64,000 bases of DNA, from contig NC_072798.1 in the NCBI RefSeq assembly GCF_028583425.1, positions 8,682,501 to 8,746,500 of the forward strand, read 5' to 3'. The notes beneath the pieces were generated by a model. It was given only the letters and a program-made list of their open reading frames with translations, made no database searches and was not told the DNA's origin. The stretch is from Eublepharis macularius (lineage: Eukaryota > Chordata > Lepidosauria > Squamata > Eublepharidae). The translations under genes and the position numbers were made by a program. Position 1 is the first letter of the stretch; each line of letters starts with the position of its first letter. This document shows, piece by piece, positions 19,920 through 31,900 of the stretch.

Positions 19920-22900
19920 GTATGGTGGTAGTTTGAGTGGGGCTGTGGCTCAGTGGTAGAGCACCTGCTTGGCACACAAAAGGTCCCAGGTTCAGTCCCC
20001 AGCATCTCCAGTGAAAAGGGGCAGGTGATTGGTGATGCGAAAGACCTCCACCTGAGTCCCTGGAGATCTGCTGCCAGCTTGAGAAGACAATACTGATCTT
20101 GATGGACCGATGGTCTAATTCAGTACAAGGCAGCTGCCTGTGTGGGCAGAATGCACTGTCCTTTTATTGATAGCTTGAGGTAGCAGCGCCTTGAAATAAA
20201 AAACCATATAATTATTCTATAACACCTACTGTTTAAGAAAAACAAATACGTCATTTTAGTTTTGGAAAACATTTTTGCACATGCTTGTGTATCACTTGAT
20301 GACCGACCCCCACGGACTTACTTTGCACATGTGTAAAAAGCACTCTTGAGACTTCTCTACCAGAGCATTGTCCGAGATTGGGTTTATTTATTTATATAAT
20401 TTATTTATATTACATTAATTTTAGAGTCAGAGAACAAAGCAGAGCACAGTTCTTGCGCCGGTGATTGATCTGAAACGAGGCAGTGCTTCTGATGAGCGAC
20501 AGATTGTCGACACCCCACCGCATGTGGCAGCTGGCCTGAAGGTAAGAGCGGGTCTGGAAAAGAGTAGATCAGAGGAATCTTAAATAGAAAGCAGCTACGG
20601 CAAGTTACAGGAAAAACACCTTGATGACTTTTCTTCAGTGAACCTCTCCTGGAGGAAATAATGATCAAGACATGAACATGAGAAGAGCTGTGTTAGATTG
20701 GGGCCAAGGTCCCTTTAGTTCAGTATCCTGTTCAGTATCCAAGTGCTTCTAAGAAACCTGCAAGCAGAACTTGCAAGTAATAGCTTCACCCCTTCTCCCA
20801 CCATTACCATCTCTGGTCACAAATACGAGACAGAAAATCCCAGACATTGAAAAGGGATGTCTTAACAAGCTGCCTCAAGGTGAGTAATACGGGTGCTTGA
20901 TAAACCTCTTGCGGAGGAAGTGGAGAGAGAGTTCTATAGCCTTGCCACCAAGAAAGCTCTGCTTCCAAGTAATAATAATAATAGTAACAACAACAACAAC
21001 ACTCAATTTATATACCGCCCTTCAGGATGACTTAACACCCACTCAGAGTGGTTTACAAACTATGCCATTATTATCCCCACAACAAAACACCCTGTGAGGT
21101 GGGTGGGGCTGAGAGAGCTAGAAGCTGTGACTGACCCAAGGTAACCTTCCCGAATAAGACAGCCAGAACAGACACCTACAAATGTGTTTGAGGTCCATAC
21201 AGAAAGGACCTGCACTTTGAAGCAATCTGTCAGCATTTGCAGTTTGGCTGAAGTACGTATGATGTGGGTAGTAAGAATAATAGGACATCAAAGTGTCCCA
21301 GTGTAAACGGGAATGTTGCAGTGCAGAGCGATCCCCTTCAAATGCTGTTCGTAAACAGCACGCAAATGGTCCAGCGTGTCACCATGCAGCGGGCCTAGTG
21401 TCAGTACCTCTTTGCGATGCTGTTCGCTTCACGTTGAGTGTGCAGCACAGTGCAAGTCAGGTGTGTGTCCTGGCACACGTTTGTGCATATCAGTAGCAGA
21501 GCAGCCATAGTCTTGATGTTGGAGGGCAGGGGAGTTGCTGTATTAGAAGTTTTAAAAGTTAAGTTTTTGCACAGTACTTTGGAAGGACCAGGTGCACTCA
21601 GAAGCTCGTTGGCTTTGCTGGACTGGTTTTGTTTTTAATTGCCGTGTCTCACTTCTTCTGTTCCAGGATCCTGTTCCCAGTGGTTTTTCTGCAGGTGATG
21701 TATTGATCCCTCTAGCTGACGAGTACGACCCTATGTTTCCCAATGACTATGAGAAAGTGGTAAAACGCCAGCGGGAAGAACGACAGAGGCAGCGAGAGCT
21801 GGAGAGGCAGAAAGAGATTGAAGAAAGAGAAAAGTGAGCCACTCAAGTTATAAACCATTAAAATGTATATTTTAGAATATCTAAATGTAAGGGCATGACC
21901 CCAAACCATAAATGAGAATCAGCAGCATAAATCTGTTTATCTGTGCAACATAACCTATACAGTATGAGATGCCATTAAAACTGAATCATGACTTCCCCCC
22001 CTCTACCTCTCCAGATATTAATCTAGTATAGGGGGAGGCAGTTATTAGCCCGAACTGGAACCAAACTGTGTTTTTAAATATTTATATTTTATACCTCTTT
22101 TAAGTAAAACATAATTATATCGTGTACTGCCTAGATATTCATGTTAAAGGATTTTCCTCTTAATGTTTGGTGTAGTTTGGTGTAGTGGTTAAGAGCATGG
22201 GAGTCTAATCTGGAGAACTGGGTTTGATTCCTCACTTGAAGCCAGCTGGGTGACCTTGGGTCAGTCACAGCTCTCTCAGAGCTCTCTCATCCCAAACCTC
22301 CTCACTGGGTGATTGTCATGAGAGCCAGTTTGGTGTAGTGGTTAAGAGCGGCAGGACTCTAATCTGGAGAGTTAGGTTTGATCCCCGCTCCTCTGCTTGA
22401 AGCCAACTGGGCAACCTTGGGTCAGTCACAGCTCTTTCAGAGTTCTCTCAGCCCCACCCACCTCACAAGAGTGTTTATTGTGGGGATAATAATAACATAC
22501 TTTGTAAACTACTCTGAGTGGGTGTTAAGTCCTGAAGGGTAGTATATAAATCAAATGTTACTATATTTTCATTATTAATTTCTGTTTTAAACGCAAGGAG
22601 GCGCAAAGACAGGCATGAGGCAAGTGGATTCTCAAGACGACCGGATCCAGATTCTGATGAAGATGAAGATTATGAAAGGGAGAGGCGGAAACGAAGTAAG
22701 GAAAATTTCAATGCTTAAATTACAGCGTCCGATAACAGATCTAAAAACCACCCTGTCTGACTACAAACGGGGCCTTCTGCATCATATTAATTCTCTTTGA
22801 CTTTTTGTATACGAGGGATGATCAGGTCCTGGGCCTGGGGGGCAGGAGCTTCCCTAGCTAAGCCACTTGGGAGTCAGGCTGCCTTCCTCCCTACTGGAGA

Positions 22901-25900
22901 TACTTTAGGGGGTTTCACCATCCAGGATTAAGAACCCTCCTCAAGCTAAGTGAGAGGACATTTCAGAGGCTTTAGTGATAGTACGGTATCATAATTCAGG
23001 GTTATGGTGGTAGGAGGAGATTTTCTCCTGCCTCTGTTCTGAATCTGTACAACAGAGATGGTACAGTCTGATTGTGAAGATGTCTGAAAACTCAAAAGAT
23101 GCTATTTAAATTCTTGATGCCAGTGAGGCAGGATGAAGATCTTGCCAAGAGAGCCCGCTGTACCATGAGCATTTATTCTTTCTGACTGGCAGAGTCATCT
23201 TTGATTACTTAGAACGCTAAAGAGTCAATCCAGTTTTAATGGGCTTCAGGAACAGGGAATGGTTTGCATTATAGGTCTTCTGAGACCTAGCTCCAGGCTT
23301 AATGAAGCAGGCTGTATTGTCTTGTGTTCTCGGCAGCGTATCGACTTGAATGTTTTGTTAATTGAAAAGCCGGGAATCTTTATGAGCCACCAAACCCCTG
23401 GCCCTTCTCCTTCCATTATCTCCTTGCCTTTCACTGTTGCTCAGAGTGACCATTTAAGTGTCTGCTAGGACTGGTGGTGACAGACGTGTAACACAACTGA
23501 TAGGCTAGGGGATATTATACAGTCCTTCTTGTGCCATCATTCAACTAAAATTACATTCAGTTGCTCCGTGCTGGACATCATCTTAGTGGCACGGGTGTGC
23601 CAGATTTGAATTCCTTCAAGCAGGGCTCAGCTGCATGTTTTGAAAAAAGGAGACCTGGTCCCCAGGTCTCTAACTTACGTACTGGCCTGAAGCTGGGTGC
23701 TTAGCGAGGCCAAAGCGGCACTGCACTGTGGCCCCTCTTATCTTCTTAGACATGCTTTCCTTTGTATTGTCGAAGGCTTTCACGGCCGGAGAACGATGGC
23801 TTTGTGGGTTTTCCGGGCTGTATTGCCGTGGTCTCGGCATTGTAGTTCCTGACGTTTCGCCAGCAGCTGTGGCTGGCATCTTCAGAGGTGTAGCACCAAA
23901 AGACAGAGATCTGTGACACTGAGAGATCTCGGTCTTTTGATGCTACACCTCTGAAGATGCCAGCCACAGCTGCTGGCGAAACGTCAGGAACTACAATGCC
24001 AAGACCACGGCAATACAGCCCGGAAAACCCACAACAACCATGCTTTCCTTTGTTTGTATTTTGGTACATCGAGTCAGAAGCCACCTCGCCTGGAGCCTGC
24101 AGCAGTTCAGGGCAGGTGGAGCTTTGGGGTTCCTTTCTCAGTCGGAGGTCCATATAAATCCGAGAGGCCATTTTAAAAAATAGATTAGAACTGTAGTATA
24201 TTGGAACAGGCCACGATGGTATCTTTATAATGGAACAGGATTGTAGTCCTCTACAATGATTTTTGCAGGTGTACAACATTGTCTTACACCTTTTAATCCA
24301 CCTTTGTTGTTTACAGTGTCTTTCACCTTAGATGTTTGCTGTTCGTACTATTCTTTAATCCTAGTGGTTTTATGCTACGTGATCGTGCTGGTTTTTATCC
24401 TGTAATCCACCTTGAGTCTCAGCGAGAAAAATGGCCTGTAAATAAATAAACCCATAGCCTGCTGTAGTATCGCTCAGATTTCTTTTTCGTATGTTTGTTT
24501 TCTTTTACAGGTATGGGAGGAGCAGCTATCGCGCCGCCTACGTCTTTGGTTGAGAAGGACAAAGAACGTATGTCAATCTTAAGTTTTCTTTGAACATGAT
24601 AAAATCAGTAGCATTTGGAACTTCTGTTTTAGGGGTACTCTTTCTCACAGACACTTTGAGCGCTCTAAGCACAGTCACATCTCTCTAAGTCGGCTGAATT
24701 TAGTTGGCTTATCAGGCTGTAACTGCTCACATAGTGTGAGGTAGTACAGTCCATTTCAAGGACATTTCTATAAACAAAGCAATAGGGTCTACAGATGCAG
24801 ATTTGCAAAGATTTAAAGCAAGCAGATATCTAATACAGAGTTGAAGAAATGTGGGAACAGAGCAAAAGTGTTTCAAATGGGTATCCGTCTTAATCTGTAG
24901 TGACAGAACAAAATTCATGTCCGATATCACCTTCGAGATCAATCGCAGAGACTTAAGTTTTCATGAGTCACAGCTCACTTTGTTAGACTCCAGATGTGAC
25001 GAAGCAGGTTTGGACTCTCAAAATCTTATACCATAGAAAATTTTGTTGGTTCTTGTTTTATTCTGTTGAAGAGCTGAGTCTGTGGAAGGAATAAGATGTT
25101 TTGCCCCTCTCTTGTCTGAGCCCAGTTCACTTCTAGCTGGATGTGAACTAAATGGATGTGTGCAGGATTAGAGTGGGGTGGGGGTGGGGTGCAGGCTGTG
25201 AAGAGCACCGTATAAAAGAACGTGGTCTTTTTTTGTATTTGGGGCTCCACGAGTTGCAGAAATATAAGGGAGCTTAAATTAAAGGTGGTTTTTTGAAGTC
25301 TTAGAAATGCTGCGTTAGTCCACTAGATGGCAAGATAACTACAGTGTTTAGGTGCTCTGTTGGGAAACGGTTTTGAGCATCTATCTGGCAGTTCTAAATT
25401 TGTTGAGAAGCCGGTGGTGTGCATGTAATTTGGTCTGTTTCTTTCCAGGGAACGCTATAGCTGTCTTAAAACTCTTGCTATGAATTCCTTTGGTCTGGCA
25501 TGAAATCAGAAGTAATGGGAGAAGACACGCAGCCCGAGATTTTGACTACTTAACTTGTTTCTTTGGAAAATTTCTATGCCGCCTTTCTGGAGGAACCTTC
25601 CCAAGGCGGCTTACAGAATAGCACATAATAAAGAGATGAAGTAGTAAAAAGGGTTGATTAAAACCCAGCTGGAGCATAAAACATAATGCTGCTTAAATTG
25701 AATAAAAGTTTTCAGGCTGTCTGAAAGCACATTATAAAAGGTTGGCCCCTTAGTTAAAGCCTGGGTAAACAGGAAGTTTTTAGGTGCTACTGTACACTCT
25801 GATCTTGATCTGCTCCTGCTGCCTGAAAGAAACCTTTGCGTACACCCCAGCACCTCCAAGGTGCAGCAAGAGCTTTCACTGACTTGGGTGTGCCCCTGTC

Positions 25901-28900
25901 AAGCTGCGTTCTTGTTCTGGTCTGCCTGAGAGGGTATTTATGGTTGAGCACGTGCGCGGCTTCTTCCCGGTTCTGATGCATGAAGCCGCCTTAGCTACAT
26001 GATTACTGTGGTCAGTTTTGGTTTATGACCAAGAGGGCTAGAAATGTTCTTGGATTCATTTTGACATTGAACAGATTCCCCTAGCACGAGATGCTGAGAT
26101 ACTTTTTGTGTTGTGTTTGTTTCCGGCTAAAAGTTTGTCACTGTTAACCTGAGCAGCTATAGCCATAGGTGACTTCTAATGGGTTTGATGCTAGATCCAT
26201 GATATATTGGCTTATTTACTGCTCCAGAAGAAAAAAACACAGGCTCCCTATGTCAGCAGTACAGCCAATCTTATCTTGATTCAACATAATAATAAACAAT
26301 AGTGCACAATTAGGAAGTATGAAAAATTTACTGCTCCACCTTTATTTATTACTACTCTACCTTTCTTCTCAAAGGGGACCAAAAGCAGCTGATGTGGTTC
26401 TCTCCTCCATTTTATCCTCACAACAACCCTGTGAGGTAGGTTAGGCTGAGAGTAGGACTAGCCCACGCTCACCCAACAATCATCCATGGCAGACTTGGGA
26501 TCCCAACCTGGGTCTCCCAGATCTTTGTCTGACCCTCTAACCTAGGGGTCTCCAACCTTAGAGCCACAACCATTACGCCACACTGGCTTGAGGAGGAGGC
26601 AAACTGAAAGATGTGGATAAAGTTCTGAGGAGCTGGAGTGGAGGGGTCCGCTGTTAATATTAGGTGTTATGTGCCTCCTATAATAGATTTGCAAGACAAG
26701 ATTGGAGAACAGAGAGGTTATAACTGAGACAAAAGGATCCCATTGTTCTGGTAATGCCGATGATGGGCCCTAAAATAAAATGTTCACATCCAATTTTAGA
26801 GATGAGACCCAGAAAGTTTTGCCTGAATGGTAAATAACTCTTCTCCCTTCCAGCCGTGTCAACGTTCCCATACGAAGAAGAATCGAGGTCCCGCGGTTCG
26901 TCTTCCAAAGCAGCCATTCCCCCTCCCATGTACGATGAGCCTGAAAGACCTCGGTCCCCGACAGGCCCCAGCAATTCCTTCCTTGCTAACATGGGGTGAG
27001 TGCTCACAGCAAGCTGCCTTTCATAAAAAATGCCAGCAGAGGGCCACAGTAGGACGTTCTGCCATAAAGGCAGCAACTGTTGGGTGGTGTCTTTGGGCAA
27101 AATGTTAATGGCAACTCAGAGATGCGTTGACAAAAGTCAGCGTATATCAAGTGACAGGTGATTGCCTGGACTTCCAGGTTCACAGGCCCAAGGGTTCTCG
27201 AGTGAAAGAATGATTGATGTGAGATTTCCAATGTCTCTATCCTAATAAGATAAGCAGTAGCTTCTTAGAACGGGGGCAGTCAAACTACAGCTCCTAGAGT
27301 ATTCAAATCTGATTCCTGGGACCGTTCATAATGTGAGCAGTATAGACTTGTCTTTTTACCTTCCTTTGGCAACGTCATACATGGGGCGTATCCACTTTCC
27401 CGACTGCTTATGTATAAATCAAGGTGAGGTGTGCCAGTCACCTTTTTTGAATTTATACCCCCGTAGAGTCTTCCAAGGGAAAAAAGAACCAGTTGAGTTG
27501 TTTCTGCCCAGTGTGATGTGGTGGAGAGTGCCCTCCATTCATAGCTGGCTTATGGCGACCCTTGGTGGGGTTTTTATGGCAAGAGACCAACAGAGGTGGT
27601 TTGCCATTGCCTGCCTCTGCAACCCTGGTCTTCATTGGAGGTCTCCCATCCAATTACTAACCAAGGTTGACCCTGCTTAGCTTCTGAGATCTGACGAGAT
27701 CAGGGTCACCTAGGCTATATAGGTCGGGGTGCCCAGTGTGATAGCAAAGCATATTTCCAGAGCCCAGCTCTGGAGATAATGTTGCTTTTTATTTATTTAT
27801 TATATTTATTTGCTTCGTGTATACCCCACCTTTCTCAGTGGAAAACCAGAGCAGCTTATATTCCTTTCTTCCATTTTATCCACACAACAACCTTGTGAGG
27901 TAGTTTAGGCTGAGAGCATGTTCCTGGTCCAAGGTCGCCCAGTCAACTTTCATGGCAGAGTGGAGATTCAGACTTGGGTCACGCAGATCCTCGTCCGACA
28001 CACTGACCCCTGCATCCTGCTGGCTGCATGCTGTCTATTACATTTTTATCTTGCCGTTCTTCCCGGGCACTCAGGCTTGCATGCTTGGTACTCTCCATCT
28101 CCACTTTATCCTCACTACAACCCTGTGAGGTAGGTTAGCTTAAGAGTGAGTGGCCCAGGTCACCTAGCAAGTTTCATCACACGGCGAATTCTAACCCAGA
28201 ACTGTAGCCACAGCAACACGTTGGCTGTTTTTGCCTCCCGGTGCACGTATGTTGCAAAATAACTGATTGCCCAAAATACCCTTCTTTCTTCTCTCTACCT
28301 GCAGAGGCACAGTGGCGCACAAGATAATGCAGAAGTATGGCTTCCGAGAGGGCCAGGGACTTGGGAAACATGAACAGGGCTTGAGCACTGCGCTGTCAGT
28401 AGAGAAAACCAGCAAGAGGGGTGGCAAAATCATTGTTGGTGATGCTGCTGATAAAGGTAACATGGGATTGCTCTGCTGAAAAGTGGGGTGGCTTGCTCCT
28501 AGGTGGCAACGAGGTGAAATTGGTGAAAGATTTCATCTGTGAACATGTGAAGCTGCCTTACACCGAGTCAGTTTGTCCATATATCCATGTCAGTAGAAGT
28601 TGGGTCTTTTTAGAAGTTGCCGTTCTTTTTCTTTTCTTCCTCTTTCCTTTTACCGTTTTGGTCTGTTTGCTTCAGAGCCTTCTTTTCTGATGCATTTTTT
28701 TATGTCATTGTAAAGTCAGTTGCTGCATTTCACCTGGGCCTGCTTGCTGTCGTAGAGAATTAAGTTGCCAATAGGAAAAGCCACCCAATTTAGTCACTGC
28801 ATATAGTGGGGACACTTTGACATTGACTCACAATACCTTTTGATTCCGTCTCCTTGGACAGGTTGTACCATTGTGAGCTGAAAAAACTTAGTTCATGATA

Positions 28901-31900
28901 ACTGAGCCATGGCAATCTTGCCAGGCAACCAGCTATTGTGCAGAATTCTTCACGTGCTAGATAACATGGCTGTGTCAGGTTAACTTCCCATGTTGTGATT
29001 TTCAAGTCACCGTACTACTTCTCTGAGTCATTTTCAGGTCTGAGGCATGTGAGAAATGGCTGAGATTATGTCTGTAGGATTTTTGGAGCTAATACCTTTC
29101 ACCTAGTTGTTTATTTTGATACAGAGGTTTAAGCAATCACTGAATTTGAATCACTTGGCCAACCTGAAAAATCAGCAGTGGCTGAACATAGCCTAACTCA
29201 AACAGGACACGGTATCTTATTCCAGGACACTAAAATACTGGACAACACATCCAACTACTTTGTCAGATTGCACAGGGAAGCCATTGAAATTCATAAGCAT
29301 AAGCACAATTTCAACAGGAAAGAGGAGACTTTAAGAATGAATAGGGCATGGTTTCCAGTCCTGAAAAACACCAGGCTAACAAAATACTCTACATCTTACA
29401 ATAGCCCTGCAGATAAGATTAGCTTATCAAGCACCAATCCATATACAAAAGAACCTCCTCAGGATTCAGTGAAGCATTAGCATTCCATTAGCATTCCACA
29501 CCCTGGGAAACTCTTACAGGATGACTTAGCCCAAACCCACCTTCCTGAGTAGATATAAATCACCTGCTAACATCTTCTCCACACATTGACACTGAGCGAT
29601 CTCTGTCTTTCGGTGCTACACCTCTGAAGATGCCAGTCACAGCTGCTGATGAAACGTCAGGAACTACAATGCCAAGACCACAGCGATGCAGCCCGGAAAA
29701 TCCACAACAACCAATCACTGAATTGCTTGGGTTCCTCACTTAGGGTTCCAGTTATTCATTGTTTAGAGAATTTTTATGCTGGCTGTCCAGGAACTGCCAG
29801 AGGTGGCTTACAAAATAAAAAAAAGAAAACAAAACATTAAAAGATATTAATTAGAATCCAGCATTTAAAAAAAAATCCCAACATAAAAACATTGATCATA
29901 AAAACAGACCATGGACAGTTTAAAATAAGTTTCCATGCTAGTGTTTAAAAAAATCAACCCCTTAATTAAAAACCTGGGTGAATAGAAATGTTTTGGCCTG
30001 GCACTCCAAGGAAAGCAATGTAGGCAACTGGCAAACTTCAAGGGAAAGATCTAAAGGAGTTAGCCATGTTAGTCTGTAGTTGCAAAATAGTAGAGTCCAG
30101 TAGCATCTTTAAGACTAACCAACTTTATCGTGGCATAAGCTTTCGAGAACTTCTTGCATCTGACGAAGAGAGTTGTGGTTCTCGAAAGCTTATGCTACAA
30201 TAAGGTTGGTTAGTCTTAAGGATGCTACTGTGTTCTTTACTGTTTGTCAAGGGAAAGGGCATTTCTTAAGTGAGGTGCCACTCTGAAAAAGCCCTGTTTC
30301 TGGTTGGAACCCTCCTCACCTCTGGTTAAGTAAAACCAGGGCCTTATGTTTTTAAAAACAGAATCCAGACAAATAAAGAATAGGCTGCAGCTTTTGTAAT
30401 TGTACAGATGGAACAAATGTGCCTATAAATAGTTACTTCTTCTGATCAGGGGATGGGCTGGAGCTTTGCAGAGCGTTAATAAACTACCCTGACCTACGGA
30501 ATTCACACTCAGCCCCCTTTTGGCTTCAGCAAGGTTCTCTGGCAGCACTTATCCACTTTGAAGCCTGTCGTTGCATCCATAATGTTGAAGTGCAGTCTCT
30601 TTCCCCCTCATCACCTTGTTTTTTTTAAACAGAAAGCTAGATTCTTAGGATACTGAAATCTGTGGCCTCCAATATTAAATTCTTTGCTTTTGCTGAATGT
30701 GTGCAGCCCAGTGTATGTAGCGGCAGAGCTGTCACTTGAATGAAGTAGTGATTTAGAATTTTAACTTAGCGCCATTTCCTGCTTTTCCCTGAACAGCAGA
30801 TGCATCCAAGAAATCAGACTCGAACCCCTTAACAGAGATACTGAAGTGCCCCACCAAGGTGGTTTTGTTAAGGGTAAGTGCCTCGGTTCGAACGTCACTC
30901 CATGGGTTAAAGGTTTTTTGAAGCCTTCAGCTGGCATCCTGGTAGTTCATTCACAAATCCAGCAAAGTCATAGTTTGTAGATTCTGGAAGGAAGGAAGGG
31001 CTCATTCATTTTGTCAGGTTTCTCTTCTGAGCCTCCGTCTCTGCAAAATCCACTTTTTTTCTTGGGGAATCAGGCTGGTGGGTGGAGATGCCGGCTTTGC
31101 TTTTAGTGTCAGTTCTAGGGACGGCAGTCCATGGCAGATAGACCCCCCAGACCCCTCACAGCAAGCACTCCAGTGCGTTGGTTGAAAAGGTCTTTATTCA
31201 GAGATCCATTAAGTTCATGGGTACATCCATAGATGGGATAGGTTGGCAGGAATGAGTATATAAGCATATGCACTATTGATATAAGGAACATTGTTCCCCC
31301 CTCCCCTTGAGCAGTTAGCATTTAGGCGCGAAAATCCTAAAAAGTTCCATGAGAACACAATAGTTTAGTCTGGACAGAGAAAGGCAGAAGATTACAAGGA
31401 ATCAAAATTCCCTCTTACCCCTGTGAAGAGTTACAGTACAGCTGCAAGGTCACTGAGCATACTTTCAGAGATAACAATTGCTTGTTCTGGGAGTCAGACA
31501 CTTTAGTTTTCAAGCAGGTCAACATGGGTACTTGATTATGTGACTGCAGTACAAAGCAAAATCACATGAACAAAACACAATCATATGAGCAATGCATGAG
31601 ATCAGTATATTAGATCAGAGAAACATAAATGGCATGGATGGGTGCAGACACGACAGAAACCCACCTTTTGAATTGGCTTCTCTTTCTTGCAGAATATGGT
31701 CGGGGCTGGGGAGGTCGATGAGGAACTCGAAGGCGAAACCAAGGAAGAATGTGAAAAATACGGCAAAGTTGGGAAGTGCGTCATCTTTGAGGTAAGAAGC
31801 AGTGTTTCCCGGCGTGAACTGTTGTTTCTTCAGCTCTTAACATCGCTAAGTGCTGTACAGTATTTTTTTTTAAAAAATATGGCAGATTACCAACATAGGC

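Noticed and set aside
19937..20010. tRNA gene
   Set aside because: A and B boxes are present but the sequence cannot close a tRNA acceptor stem and continues into a SINE body.
27650..27720. 5S rRNA gene
   Set aside because: Only part of 5S is present and it is fused to a SINE body shared by two other copies.
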